Source: an uncultured Oscillospiraceae bacterium
Lineage (GTDB): Bacteria; Bacillota; Clostridia; Oscillospirales; Oscillospiraceae
Direction of reading: 5' to 3'
Length of the DNA: 64,000 nucleotides
NCBI GenBank assembly: GCA_910587345.1
Contig: CAJUKH010000026.1
Location: 62,001-126,000, forward strand
Positions 55,012 through 63,842 of the stretch are shown here, piece by piece. Below the pieces are notes generated by a model, which was given only the letters and a program-made list of their open reading frames with translations, was not told where the DNA came from and searched no databases. The stretch's first letter is position 1. Each line of letters begins with the position of its first letter. Made by a program: the position numbers and the translations under genes.

Positions 55012-56457
55012 ATGGAAATATTTGAACTGACTGCCCTTGAACTGGGTGCGGCACTGAAAAAGGGCGAGGTCGCTCTCCAAGATGTTCTCTCCCAAACCCA
55101 AGATAGGATTTATACCTGTCAGGAAGAAAACAACGCTTTCATTTCCATTACCAAACCTGACCTTGCTCCGACGATTGGCGATTCTCTTTTGGCCGGCGTC
55201 CCTATGGCTCTGAAAGACAACATTTGTACCAAAGGTGTTAAAACTTCCTGTGCTTCCAAGATTTTGGGAGATTTTATTCCGCCCTATAATGCTTCGATCG
55301 TCGAAAAACTGATTGCTGCCGGCGCTATTTCCATGGGGAAACTCAATATGGATGAGTTTGCCATGGGTTCCACCTCCGAAACTTCTTTTTACGGCCCGGT
55401 CCGTAACCCCTGGGACCTGTCCCGTGTGTCCGGAGGTTCCTCCGGTGGTGCAGCCGCCGCCGTGGCCGCCGGTGAAGTCTGGTACGCCATTGGCAGTGAC
55501 ACCGGAGGTTCCATTCGGCAGCCTGCCGCATACTGCGGGGTTACCGGCATGAAACCCACCTACGGAACAGTAAGCCGGTATGGCCTGATTGCCTATGCCT
55601 CCTCTTTAGACCAAATGGGACCTGTGGCCCGGTCCGCCGCCGACTGTGCTGCCGTATTGGACATCATTCAAGGAAAAGATCCTTACGATGCCACCAGTTT
55701 AAGCGGTTGTTACGGAAATTTACTCTCTTCCCTTTCCGGGGACGTAAAAGGTCTTCGCATTGGTCTCCCCACAGACTGTTTTGGGGAAGGATTAGACCCG
55801 GAGGTAAGGCAGGCCGTTCTGGATGTAGCCCAGGTCCTGAAAAGCCGGGGGGCTATTGTGGAGGAGTTCTCCCTCCCCATCATGGAGTACGTGGTTCCCG
55901 CTTATTATATCATTGCCTGTGCTGAGGCAAGTTCCAACCTGTCTCGTTTTGACGGTGTAAAATACGGCTGGCGGGCGGAAAACTATGAGGATTTGACTGA
56001 CCTATACACTAAAACACGAAGTGAAGGATTTGGCAGCGAGGTCAAACGCCGTATCCTGCTTGGAACCTTCGTTCTCTCCACCGGCTATTATGATGCTTAC
56101 TACAAGAAGGCTCTCCAGGTAAAATTCATTATTAAAACGGCCTATGATGATGCCTTTCAAAAGTATGACATGCTTTTGACTCCGGTAACACCTGCCACCG
56201 CCCCCCAATTGGGTGAGAGTCTATCCGATCCCCTGAAAATGTATCTTTCCGACATTTATACCGTCCCCCTCAATTTGGCAGGACTGCCCGGCATCTCTAT
56301 TCCATGTGGTTTTGATTCCAATGGGATGCCAATCGGCGCTCAACTGATCGGCCCGGCTTTGGGCGACAGCGTGATTTTGAATGCTGCTCACTCTTATCAG
56401 CTGGAAACAGATTTCCACAAAAAAACACTTCACCGGAAGGGAGGCACATCCGCATGA
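55012..56457 (+). CDS. gatA: Asp/Glu-tRNA amidotransferase subunit A
   Basis: A 481-residue amidase-signature enzyme. The Lys-Ser-Ser triad is visible: lysine in MALKDNICTKG (about residue 68), serines in RVSGGSSGGAAAAVA and GSDTGGSIRQPAAYCG. It frees ammonia from glutamine and channels it to GatB. GAGGTGATACC precedes the ATG. Its last four bases overlap gatB (ATGA), so translation is coupled. Confidence 0.96.
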   Translation: MEIFELTALELGAALKKGEVALQDVLSQTQDRIYTCQEENNAFISITKPDLAPTIGDSLLAGVPMALKDNICTKGVKTSCASKILGDFIPPYNASIVEKLIAAGAISMGKLNMDEFAMGSTSETSFYGPVRNPWDLSRVSGGSSGGAAAAVAAGEVWYAIGSDTGGSIRQPAAYCGVTGMKPTYGTVSRYGLIAYASSLDQMGPVARSAADCAAVLDIIQGKDPYDATSLSGCYGNLLSSLSGDVKGLRIGLPTDCFGEGLDPEVRQAVLDVAQVLKSRGAIVEEFSLPIMEYVVPAYYIIACAEASSNLSRFDGVKYGWRAENYEDLTDLYTKTRSEGFGSEVKRRILLGTFVLSTGYYDAYYKKALQVKFIIKTAYDDAFQKYDMLLTPVTPATAPQLGESLSDPLKMYLSDIYTVPLNLAGLPGISIPCGFDSNGMPIGAQLIGPALGDSVILNAAHSYQLETDFHKKTLHRKGGTSA

Positions 56458-57887
56458 CCTGGGAAACTGTCATTGGCCTGGAGACTCATGTGGAGCTGGC
56501 CACCAAAACCAAAATTTTCTGTTCTTGCACCACCGAGTTTGGCGGTGCGCCAAACACCCATTGCTGCCCGGTATGTACTGGTATGCCGGGTACACTACCT
56601 GTTCTCAATGAAAAGGTATTGGAGTTCGCTGTCAAAACCGGCCTCGCTTTGGATGGTAATATCACCAGGCATTGCAAGTTCGACCGCAAGAACTACTTCT
56701 ACCCCGACCTTCCAAAAGCCTATCAGATCAGCCAGCTATACCTCCCTATCGTCCGGGACGGCAAGGTGTCTATCCGATTGGAGTCCGGGACAGAAAAACT
56801 GATCCGCATCCACGAACTCCACATGGAAGAAGATGCCGGCAAACTGGTCCATGATCCTTGGCTGGATCAAACCAGATGTGACTATAACCGCTGCGGTGTG
56901 CCCTTAATTGAAATTGTGACCGAACCTGATTTTCGTTCCGCAGAAGAGGTCATTGCCTATCTGGAAAAGCTGCGCTCCATCCTGCAATATTTAGGCGTAT
57001 CCGACTGTAAGATGCAGGAAGGCTCCCTTCGCTGTGATGTAAATCTCTCTGTCAGACCGGCCGGCAGCGTGGAATTTGGCACTCGGACTGAAATGAAAAA
57101 CCTGAACTCTTTTAAAGCCATTACGAAAGCCATTGCTTACGAGTCCCGACGGCAAATCGAACTTATTGAAGAAGGCAAACGAGTCATTCAAGAGACCCGG
57201 CGCTGGGACGACAATAAAGACGCTACATTTGCCATGCGTTCCAAAGAAAACGCCCAGGATTACCGCTATTTCCCCGAGCCTGACATCCCACCTTTGGAAA
57301 TTTCTGATGTCTACTTGGAGGAAATTCGTACCCAGCTGCCCGAGATGGCGGAAGAAAAACTGATACGATACCAAGCTGAGTATGACCTTCCTCTCTATGA
57401 CGCTCAAATACTCACCGGGCAAAAAGCCTTGGCTGATTTTTTTGAAGCCTGTGTCGCTCAAGGAGTTGATGCCAAACAAGCCGCCAACTGGATCATGGGT
57501 CAGGTTTTGGGCCAGCTTTCCGCTAAGGGCATGGATGCGAAGGACATGGTCCTTGCCCCCTCCACCTTGGTACGGCTTATCACCCTTATAAAAGACGGAA
57601 AATTAAACCGAAATACTGCCGTCAAAGTCTTTGAGGCCATTTTTGACACCAACGCGGACGTTGATGAGTATATAATGTCTCACGGTTTGGAACAGGTCAA
57701 TGATCCCGGCGCTTTGGCTGCCGCAGTGAAAAAGGTTTTCGATGTCAACCCTCAATCTATCGAGGACTTTAAAGCCGGCAAGGAAAAGGCCTTTGGCTTC
57801 CTTGTAGGACAGGTCATGCGGGAAATGAAGGGTAAGGCCGACCCGCAGGCCGTCAATCGGGCTGTACGGGAAAAACTGAATTTTTAG
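56454..57887 (+). CDS. gatB: Asp/Glu-tRNA amidotransferase subunit B
   Basis: A 477-residue GatB: WETVIGLETHVELATKTKIFCSC, HCCPVCTGMPGTLPVLNEK and CDYNRCGVPLIEIVTEPD mark the kinase/transamidase domain with its zinc-site cysteines; the C-terminal helical and YqeY-like domains (QAANWIMGQVLGQLSAKG, FGFLVGQVMREMKGKADP) bind tRNA. It activates and amidates Asp- or Glu-tRNA. Last gene of the T-box operon, followed by a strong terminator. Confidence 0.96.
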   Translation: MTWETVIGLETHVELATKTKIFCSCTTEFGGAPNTHCCPVCTGMPGTLPVLNEKVLEFAVKTGLALDGNITRHCKFDRKNYFYPDLPKAYQISQLYLPIVRDGKVSIRLESGTEKLIRIHELHMEEDAGKLVHDPWLDQTRCDYNRCGVPLIEIVTEPDFRSAEEVIAYLEKLRSILQYLGVSDCKMQEGSLRCDVNLSVRPAGSVEFGTRTEMKNLNSFKAITKAIAYESRRQIELIEEGKRVIQETRRWDDNKDATFAMRSKENAQDYRYFPEPDIPPLEISDVYLEEIRTQLPEMAEEKLIRYQAEYDLPLYDAQILTGQKALADFFEACVAQGVDAKQAANWIMGQVLGQLSAKGMDAKDMVLAPSTLVRLITLIKDGKLNRNTAVKVFEAIFDTNADVDEYIMSHGLEQVNDPGALAAAVKKVFDVNPQSIEDFKAGKEKAFGFLVGQVMREMKGKADPQAVNRAVREKLNF

Positions 57888-57896
57888 ACATATTTG

Positions 57897-57930
57897 ATCT
57901 CCCGGTGAAATTTCACCGGGAGATTCTTTT
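57897..57930 (+). terminator. Terminator of the gatCAB operon
   Basis: ATCTCCCGGTGAAATTTCACCGGGAGAT perfect inverted repeat (57897-57924), then TCTTTT. Confidence 0.85.
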
Positions 57931-57996
57931 GGAAAAAGTAGTGTAAAATCTGCTCAATTATGTTATCATGGTTTATCCGCACAAAGGAGGATCCTT

Positions 57997-59847
57997 ATGA
58001 AATCCCGCATTTCTATTCTCACTTTTGCCCTTTGCCTGTTGCTGTTCCACACCTTCCTCCCCATATCCGCCTTTGGAGCAGAAGCTGATGAAAAAACGCT
58101 TACCGTTCTCTTTACCCACGACACCCACGATCACTTTCTTCCTGCTCCCGAAGAAGGCGGCGGCACCTTCGGGGGCTATACCCGTTTGGCCACCCTGCTG
58201 AAAGAACAGCGGGCCGGTGCAAAGGGCGCTGTTGTCACGTTAGATGCCGGTGATTTTTCCATGGGTTCTCTTTTTCAAACGATCTATACCACAGATGCTC
58301 CAGAACTTCGTGCTCTTGGCGCTATGGGATACGATGTTACCATTTTCGGCAACCACGAGTATGACTATCGTGCCGCCGGTCTGGCCGGGATGCTCAATGC
58401 CGCCGTTACCAGCGGCGACCCTCTTCCTGCCATTGTCCAGGCCAACTACCACCCCCCTGCTTCCGACACCTCCACCCTTGCCGCTTTGGAGCGTTACGGA
58501 GTGAGTGACTATACTCTTATAGAACAAGAGGGCATCACGGTTGCTGTCTTTGGTCTTCTGGGGGTAGATGCTGATGAATGCGCCCCCATGTCCGGCATGG
58601 AGTTTACCCCCATCATCGATGCCGCAAAACAGGTCGTGGCTGAGATCCAGGCCAAAGAATCACCGGATTATATCATCTGTCTTTCCCATTCGGGGACTGA
58701 AAACGGGAAAGGTGAAGATTATGAACTGGCGCAAGCGGTAGACGGTATTGACCTTATCATTTCCGGACATACCCACTCTACTTTGACCGAACCCATTCAA
58801 GCCAATAATACACTTATTGTCTCCTGTGGAGAGTACACTCACAATTTGGGCACTGTCACCCTTCATAAATCCGCAAAAGACAGCCTCCGCTTTTCCGAGT
58901 ATCGCCTTATTCCTATCGATGATACGGTAGCTCCGGACCCGGATATGGTTTCCCTTACACAGTGGTTCAAATATAAGGTAGAACATTCTTATCTCTCGGA
59001 CTACAATTTGGAATTTGACCAAATCCTGGCTGCCGCCTCTCAAGATCTATCCATTCCAGAAACCGGCGGCCTTATTGGCAATGCTTACATTTCAATCATT
59101 CAGGAAATTGAGGGGGAAAATTATATCCCAATCGCCTTTGCCGTAGCTCCTGACGGGGTTATTCGAGGGGCGCTCCGTTCCGGCAATGTCACCACTGCTG
59201 ATGCTTTTGACATTCTCTCCCTGGGTTCCGGTGCCGATGGTACTCCGGCCTATCCCTTGGTATCAGTGTACCTTACTGGCAAGGACCTTAAAAATGCCTT
59301 CGAGGTGGATGCATCCATCTCTGACCTGATGTCTGCCGCTACTCTATACGGTGGTGGTGCACAATGGGAGTACAATCCACACCGAATGTTTCTGGACCGA
59401 GTTACCGACTGCTCCATTATCGGACCTAAAGGTACTCAGTGGCGGATAGAGATTCAGGATGACCAGCTTTATCGGGTGGTGGCGGACCTCTATTCCGGAC
59501 AAATGCTGGGTACGGTAGAAAGCAAAAGCTATGGGCTTTTAACCGTTACTCCCCGGGATGAAAATGGCGATCCCATTGTCGATTTGGAAAGCCGCATCCT
59601 TTATGATCAGGATGGCAACGAACTAAAGGCATGGTACGCCCTGGCCGCCTATCTCAACGAGGAGCAATATATCGAAGGTCCGATTTCCTCCGGGAAAATC
59701 GTTTCCCCCAGTTGGAATCCCTTTATGCTGCTCTTTCCTCTCGGCCTTCCTACACTCCTTGTTTTATTATTCTTTGTGCTTCTTATCGCCTTGGGATTTT
59801 TCTTTTACCGTTATCTATATCGCCGTAAGCGCCGGCGCACCCGCTGA
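57997..59847 (+). CDS. Secreted 5'-nucleotidase/metallophosphatase (UshA-like), membrane-anchored
   Basis: A 616-residue surface protein: signal peptide (ISILTFALCLLLFHTFLPISAFG), metallophosphatase domain with dimetal motifs FTHDTHDHFL, DAGDFSMGSLF, GNHEYDY, LSHSG and SGHTHSTL, then a C-terminal 5'-nucleotidase domain (AFAVAPDGVIRGALRSGNVTTADAFDILSLG). It ends in a membrane helix (LLVLLFFVLLIALGFFFY) and a basic tail. It should dephosphorylate nucleotides outside the cell to salvage nucleosides and phosphate. AAAGGAGGATCCTT precedes the ATG. Monocistronic. Confidence 0.93.
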   Translation: MKSRISILTFALCLLLFHTFLPISAFGAEADEKTLTVLFTHDTHDHFLPAPEEGGGTFGGYTRLATLLKEQRAGAKGAVVTLDAGDFSMGSLFQTIYTTDAPELRALGAMGYDVTIFGNHEYDYRAAGLAGMLNAAVTSGDPLPAIVQANYHPPASDTSTLAALERYGVSDYTLIEQEGITVAVFGLLGVDADECAPMSGMEFTPIIDAAKQVVAEIQAKESPDYIICLSHSGTENGKGEDYELAQAVDGIDLIISGHTHSTLTEPIQANNTLIVSCGEYTHNLGTVTLHKSAKDSLRFSEYRLIPIDDTVAPDPDMVSLTQWFKYKVEHSYLSDYNLEFDQILAAASQDLSIPETGGLIGNAYISIIQEIEGENYIPIAFAVAPDGVIRGALRSGNVTTADAFDILSLGSGADGTPAYPLVSVYLTGKDLKNAFEVDASISDLMSAATLYGGGAQWEYNPHRMFLDRVTDCSIIGPKGTQWRIEIQDDQLYRVVADLYSGQMLGTVESKSYGLLTVTPRDENGDPIVDLESRILYDQDGNELKAWYALAAYLNEEQYIEGPISSGKIVSPSWNPFMLLFPLGLPTLLVLLFFVLLIALGFFFYRYLYRRKRRRTR

Positions 59848-59851
59848 AAAA

Positions 59852-59890
59852 ACACCCCGGATACCATGTATCCGGGGTGTCTTATTTATC
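59852..59890. terminator. Bidirectional terminator
   Basis: Perfect 13-bp stem ACACCCCGGATAC/GTATCCGGGGTGT with a three-base loop, flanked by A run and CTTATTTAT. It separates the nucleotidase gene from the convergent hydrolase gene. Confidence 0.88.
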
Positions 59891-59904
59891 AAAGCAACAG
59901 AACC

Positions 59905-60696
59905 TCATCCATAGAAGGCGTGTCCGCCGATCACGCGGATCAGCGTCTTGTTTCGAGATGCCCAGCAGGGCTTTCCCACACCATTAAAGTAATACGCTCC
60001 AGGAACTACGTTCGCTCCCTCCATCACCAATCGGGCCGCAAGGATAGACTCCGCATTCGGAGTGGCATTGGTAGCTCCGGGAAACTGATTCGGCGAATAG
60101 ATGACCTCAGATACCGTATTGGGAAACTTGGTGCTGTTGACCCGATTCAGGATCACATTCCCCACCGCCATCTTCCCCTCCAAGGGCTGATTTCCGCTTT
60201 CGTGGGTAATGACCCGGGCCATCAGATCCAGCATAGTTTCATCATAAGGGCAGTCCTCTGCTTTCAGCGGAACTCCGCCGGAGCAAAGCTCTACCTTCCC
60301 GGTCCAATCCACCCAGGCCCCCAAGGCCGTTGCCAGTACCCTGGCAGGCACCAATGCGGTTCCGTCTTCCCATCCCTTTACCCCCATGGGAATATAGAGA
60401 TATCGGTCATTGATGACCAGATAGGGGTCCCCCACCTTCACCGTCATGGTAAAGTCTGCGGCCCTTGCGTAAAAGGTCCCCTCTTCCCAGGTAATTTCGG
60501 CATCAGGCCGAAGCAGTTGAACTCCACCGTAAAAAGGAATATAGGCAGTTCCATCATAGACCTCGGCAGAAAAGTAAGCCGGTTGTGCATTTACCGTCAC
60601 TTCTGCCTTTGCCGGCTCCTCCGCTCCAAATGCCGGCACAGCAAGGCCCAGCGTCAATGCAAGCGTAAGTATAGAGGGCAAAAGAAATTTCTTCAC
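59905..60696 (-). CDS. Cell wall hydrolase, SleB/Hydrolase_2 family
   Basis: A 263-residue secreted protein: signal peptide (LLPSILTLALTLGLAVPAFG), a copper-amine-oxidase-N-like beta domain (about residues 35-140, LYIPMGVKGWEDGTALVPARVLATALG), then a SleB-type catalytic domain: MARVITHESGNQPLEGKMAVGNVILNRVNS, SPNQFPGA, ARLVMEGANVVPGAYYFNG. The glutamate of HESGNQP is the expected catalytic residue. Such proteins degrade spore cortex or vegetative wall; which applies here is not known. It has its own promoter. Confidence 0.9.
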   Translation of the reverse strand: MKKFLLPSILTLALTLGLAVPAFGAEEPAKAEVTVNAQPAYFSAEVYDGTAYIPFYGGVQLLRPDAEITWEEGTFYARAADFTMTVKVGDPYLVINDRYLYIPMGVKGWEDGTALVPARVLATALGAWVDWTGKVELCSGGVPLKAEDCPYDETMLDLMARVITHESGNQPLEGKMAVGNVILNRVNSTKFPNTVSEVIYSPNQFPGATNATPNAESILAARLVMEGANVVPGAYYFNGVGKPCWASRNKTLIRVIGGHAFYG

Positions 60697-60743
60697 TTTG
60701 ATCCGCTCCCGTCTGTTACTATTTTGAAACTATTTGTTACCAC

Positions 60744-60772
60744 ATTGTAACCTATTTTATGTAAAAAAGCAA
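60744..60772 (-). promoter_or_regulatory. Promoter of the SleB-like gene
   Basis: TTGCTT (60772-60767), 17 bp, TACAAT (60749-60744). A GTTAC-GTAAC dyad overlaps and follows the -10. Confidence 0.5.
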
Positions 60773-60795
60773 GTCCATGTTCCCTGTCTGGGTAA

Positions 60796-60830
60796 AGAAA
60801 AACCGCATCGGAGCATTCCGATGCGGTTTC
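60796..60830 (-). terminator. Terminator after guaB
   Basis: AAACCGCATCGGA/TCCGATGCGGTTT (60830-60818 with 60813-60801), four-base loop, then TTCTTT on the minus strand. Confidence 0.88.
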
Positions 60831-60846
60831 TAACATTAAACTCTGT

Positions 60847-62322
60847 TTACTGGGGACTAACCGTATAGTTGGGAGCCTCTTTGGTGATGTAGATGTCATG
60901 GGGATGAGACTCACGGAGACCGGCGGCAGTAATCTGAACGAATTGAGCCTTCTCCTGAAGTTCCACCACAGTGCCGCAGCCGCAATAACCCATACCGGAA
61001 CGAAGGCCGCCCATCAACTGATAAATGGTTTCAGAAACCGCTCCCTTGTAAGGGACCCGGCCCTCTACGCCTTCGGGCACCAACTTCTTATTATCCTCCT
61101 GGAAGTAGCGATCCTTAGAACCCTTGGCCATGGCGCCCAAAGAACCCATGCCACGGTAGACCTTAAACTGACGGCCCTGGAAAACCTCGGTATCACCGGG
61201 AGCCTCTTCACAGCCAGCCAGCAAAGAACCAACCATCACCACATCACCGCCGGCGGCAATGGCCTTTACCAAATCACCAGAGTACTTAATGCCGCCGTCA
61301 GCAATAACGGGGATTCCATACTCCTTGGCTACACAAGCCGCATCATAGACAGCCGTAATTTGAGGCACACCAATACCAGCTACCACACGAGTCGTACAAA
61401 TAGAGCCGGGGCCGATACCAATTTTCACACAGTCAGCGCCCGCTTCAATAAGGGCACGGGTCGCTTCAGCGGTAGCCACATTGCCCGCGATCAACTGCAC
61501 ATCGGGATAGTGGGCCTTGATGCGTTTAACGCTCTCAATAATATTATGGCTATGCCCATGGGCCGAATCCAGACAAAGGACATCCACCCCAGCCTCCACC
61601 AGAGCAGCCACCCGGTCCAGCACATCCTTGGTAGCACCGATGGCAGCGCCAACCAGCAAACGCCCCTTCTCGTCACGGGCCGAATTGGGATAGACCTGCG
61701 CCTTTTCAATATCTTTAATGGTGATAAGGCCCTTCAGGCGGAAATCCTTATCCACAATGGGCAGCTTCTCAATTTTATGCCTGCGCAGGATCTCCTTGGC
61801 TTCTGCCAATGTGGTACCTTCAGGTGCAGTGACCAGATTCTCCTTGGTCATCACGCTGTCGATCAGCTTGGTCATATCGGTCTCAAATTTCATATCCCGG
61901 TTGGTAATGATACCAATCAGCTTCCCGTTGTCGCAGATAGGCACGCCGGAAATCTTATACTTGGCGCACAATTCGTTCGCCTCCGCCAGCGTGTGACCGG
62001 GAGCCAGCCAGAACGGATTTGTAATAACGCCATTCTCACTGCGCTTGACCATGTCCACCTGCTCAGCCTGAGCCTCAATGGACATATTCTTGTGGATGAT
62101 GCCGATACCGCCTTCCCGGGCAATCGCAATGGCCATTCGGGACTCGGTCACCGTATCCATGGCAGAACTCATAAGCGGAATATTGAGGGTGATCTTCTTT
62201 GTGAGTCTGGTGTGCAGATCGATATCTGCCGGGAGCACATTGCTCTCTGCGGGGATGAGAAGGACATCATCAAATGTAAGACCCTTCTTCACGAACTTCT
62301 GCGCTGCATCAGAATTGACCAT
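60847..62322 (-). CDS. guaB: Inosine-5'-monophosphate dehydrogenase
   Basis: A 491-residue IMPDH. FVKKGLTFDDVLLIPAESNVLP starts the barrel; two CBS domains (about residues 95-215) interrupt it. The active-site loop GIGPGSICTTRVVAGIGVPQ has the catalytic cysteine, and YRGMGSLGAMAKGSKDRYFQ begins the flap region. It converts IMP to XMP, the committed step to guanine nucleotides. AAAAGGAGATGCC precedes the ATG. It has a consensus-like promoter with a palindrome at the start site. A long open frame on the other strand is a shadow. Confidence 0.97.
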   Translation of the reverse strand: MVNSDAAQKFVKKGLTFDDVLLIPAESNVLPADIDLHTRLTKKITLNIPLMSSAMDTVTESRMAIAIAREGGIGIIHKNMSIEAQAEQVDMVKRSENGVITNPFWLAPGHTLAEANELCAKYKISGVPICDNGKLIGIITNRDMKFETDMTKLIDSVMTKENLVTAPEGTTLAEAKEILRRHKIEKLPIVDKDFRLKGLITIKDIEKAQVYPNSARDEKGRLLVGAAIGATKDVLDRVAALVEAGVDVLCLDSAHGHSHNIIESVKRIKAHYPDVQLIAGNVATAEATRALIEAGADCVKIGIGPGSICTTRVVAGIGVPQITAVYDAACVAKEYGIPVIADGGIKYSGDLVKAIAAGGDVVMVGSLLAGCEEAPGDTEVFQGRQFKVYRGMGSLGAMAKGSKDRYFQEDNKKLVPEGVEGRVPYKGAVSETIYQLMGGLRSGMGYCGCGTVVELQEKAQFVQITAAGLRESHPHDIYITKEAPNYTVSPQ

Positions 62323-62342
62323 ACGGCATCTCCTTTTCTATA

Positions 62343-62385
62343 TTGAAATTTCAACCATTTTACGCTTTTTACGACAGCTTGTCAA
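62343..62385 (-). promoter_or_regulatory. guaB promoter with palindrome at the start site
   Basis: TTGACA (62385-62380), 17 bp, TAAAAT (62362-62357). TTGAAATTTCAA (62343-62354), a perfect 12-bp palindrome, covers the predicted start near 62350. The -35 lies inside the thioesterase gene, so guaB has an independent promoter. Confidence 0.65.
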
Positions 62386-63109
62386 GGGTGAGGAGCGCAT
62401 CAAAACGCTCTTTTTTCTCCAGACCCCGCCCAGAAATATAGCAATTCTGCCCATCGATACCGGTAAACAGCTCCAGCTCCTCTCCCGGCAAACACTCCTG
62501 CAAGTAACAAAGCTGGAGAGAAGAGACAAACTTTCCCTGTCCCAACCGTTCCAACCCCAGAGCATCACAAGCAAAATCAGCATAGCGCACATTGTTTACA
62601 TGACCATTGATATCAGTTTCTGAATAGTGGAGCTTACGCCGCTCTGCCAGAAGCAGTCCTTCCGGCATCCGCAGCTTGTGGAGCACATCGCCCCGGCAAA
62701 GACTGCCTCCGCTGGATGCCTCCAACTCAGTCACACCGCTCATTCGAAGCAGCTTATGGGTATCCAAATCAGCCAGTACCCAAATGGAGAGGGCTTGTCC
62801 CACCTGTTCTGCCCCCACGCCAAGGTCAAACTCCCGATACATCACGGCCCCCTTCCCACCCCGATGCCATGTCTTGACGGTCACATTCTCCTCTCCATAC
62901 AATGGCCTTTTCAACTCATAACGAATGCGTGACAGCATCCAAAAGGCATGATACCGGTGAATCACTTCATCCCTCGAGACCCCCAGGGCGATCCCGCCTT
63001 GGATAGCTGCCTCCTGTAAGAACCGAAGTACCGCCGAAGGACGGCAGTGACCGAACAAATCCACATCCCCCGTGTTCACCTGATAAGTATCTTCGTAAAA
63101 TACACCCAT
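62369..63109 (-). CDS. Acyl-ACP thioesterase (FatA/hot-dog fold)
   Basis: A 246-residue double-hot-dog thioesterase: YEDTYQVNTGDVDLFGHCRPSAVLRFLQEAA in the first half, and RRKLHYSETDINGHVNNVRYADFACDAL in the second with the Asn-His pair (NGHVNN) of acyl-ACP thioesterases. It releases free fatty acids from acyl-ACP and so sets chain length or supplies exogenous-type fatty acids. It starts two bases after the stop of the zinc-ribbon protein gene, so they are co-transcribed. Confidence 0.9.
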   Translation of the reverse strand: MGVFYEDTYQVNTGDVDLFGHCRPSAVLRFLQEAAIQGGIALGVSRDEVIHRYHAFWMLSRIRYELKRPLYGEENVTVKTWHRGGKGAVMYREFDLGVGAEQVGQALSIWVLADLDTHKLLRMSGVTELEASSGGSLCRGDVLHKLRMPEGLLLAERRKLHYSETDINGHVNNVRYADFACDALGLERLGQGKFVSSLQLCYLQECLPGEELELFTGIDGQNCYISGRGLEKKERFDALLTLDKLS

Positions 63110-63111
63110 AG

Positions 63112-63720
63112 TTACGCTTCCCTACCTCCGATCTTCAGGGTATAGCAGCAACAAAGGTCTTCCAAATCCTCATCGGTAGCTGCCGGTAGCCGCAGCTTTG
63201 CCCCACAGTCGGCACATATCAGTTCAACTGCACTATACTGTATTTTTACTTTATACTCCCTGGAGCCACAGGTACAGGAAATGCTATTGCGGGCCGCAAT
63301 GTCCTTCAGTTCCCCCAGCACTTCCGTCATAACAGCTTCATTGAGGAAGGCCCCTGCCTCCTGCGCTTGTTCTGTTATCTGCGCCGCCGCTGTTTCCAAT
63401 CTTCGAAGCGCTCGAAAAACCGCCCCTTCCTCTCCGACATAGCAAGTGTCAAGTCCTGTAGCCTTACACGAAAAAGCCAGCGCTCTCTCGTGAAGAAAAG
63501 CGTGGGCAGAACAGCGAATATGATGATCCTCCTCACAGTAGAGACAGGGTACCGTCAGGTCAACATGGTCAGCCTCCATCTCCACCTTCAAAACAGAACC
63601 GCCACAGGGGCACGGAATACTGATCGGTGCAGCAGCCAAACGAAAAACCGTTTCCTCTACTACCACACTCTGCTTACATTTTGGACACAGGTAGGCAATC
63701 GTACGTTTTGGCTCTTCCAT
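63112..63720 (-). CDS. Conserved hypothetical zinc-ribbon-rich protein
   Basis: A 202-residue soluble protein with several cysteine pairs: CPKCKQ near the N-terminus, CPCGG, CLYCEEDHHIRC, CTCGS and CADCG, consistent with two or three zinc ribbons around a helical segment (about residues 105-145, AVFRALRRLETAAAQITEQAQEAG). No named family recognised. It shares a transcript with the acyl-ACP thioesterase gene. The GAGGGAACAAAA site precedes the ATG. Confidence 0.7.
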   Translation of the reverse strand: MEEPKRTIAYLCPKCKQSVVVEETVFRLAAAPISIPCPCGGSVLKVEMEADHVDLTVPCLYCEEDHHIRCSAHAFLHERALAFSCKATGLDTCYVGEEGAVFRALRRLETAAAQITEQAQEAGAFLNEAVMTEVLGELKDIAARNSISCTCGSREYKVKIQYSAVELICADCGAKLRLPAATDEDLEDLCCCYTLKIGGREA

Positions 63721-63842
63721 TTTTGTTCCCTCTTATTCACGGATTCTTCTTGCATCCTCTATCAAATAAGCGCACCGTTGAAATGGCGCCATACGCTTTC
63801 AGCTGTATTCCTCATATTACAAAAATGCTCTTGGGAATGCGA

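Noticed and set aside
60898..62346. A 482-codon open frame on the plus strand opposite guaB
   Set aside because: It is antisense to a complete, strongly conserved guaB, its translation is histidine/leucine-rich without family features, and it lacks a ribosome site.
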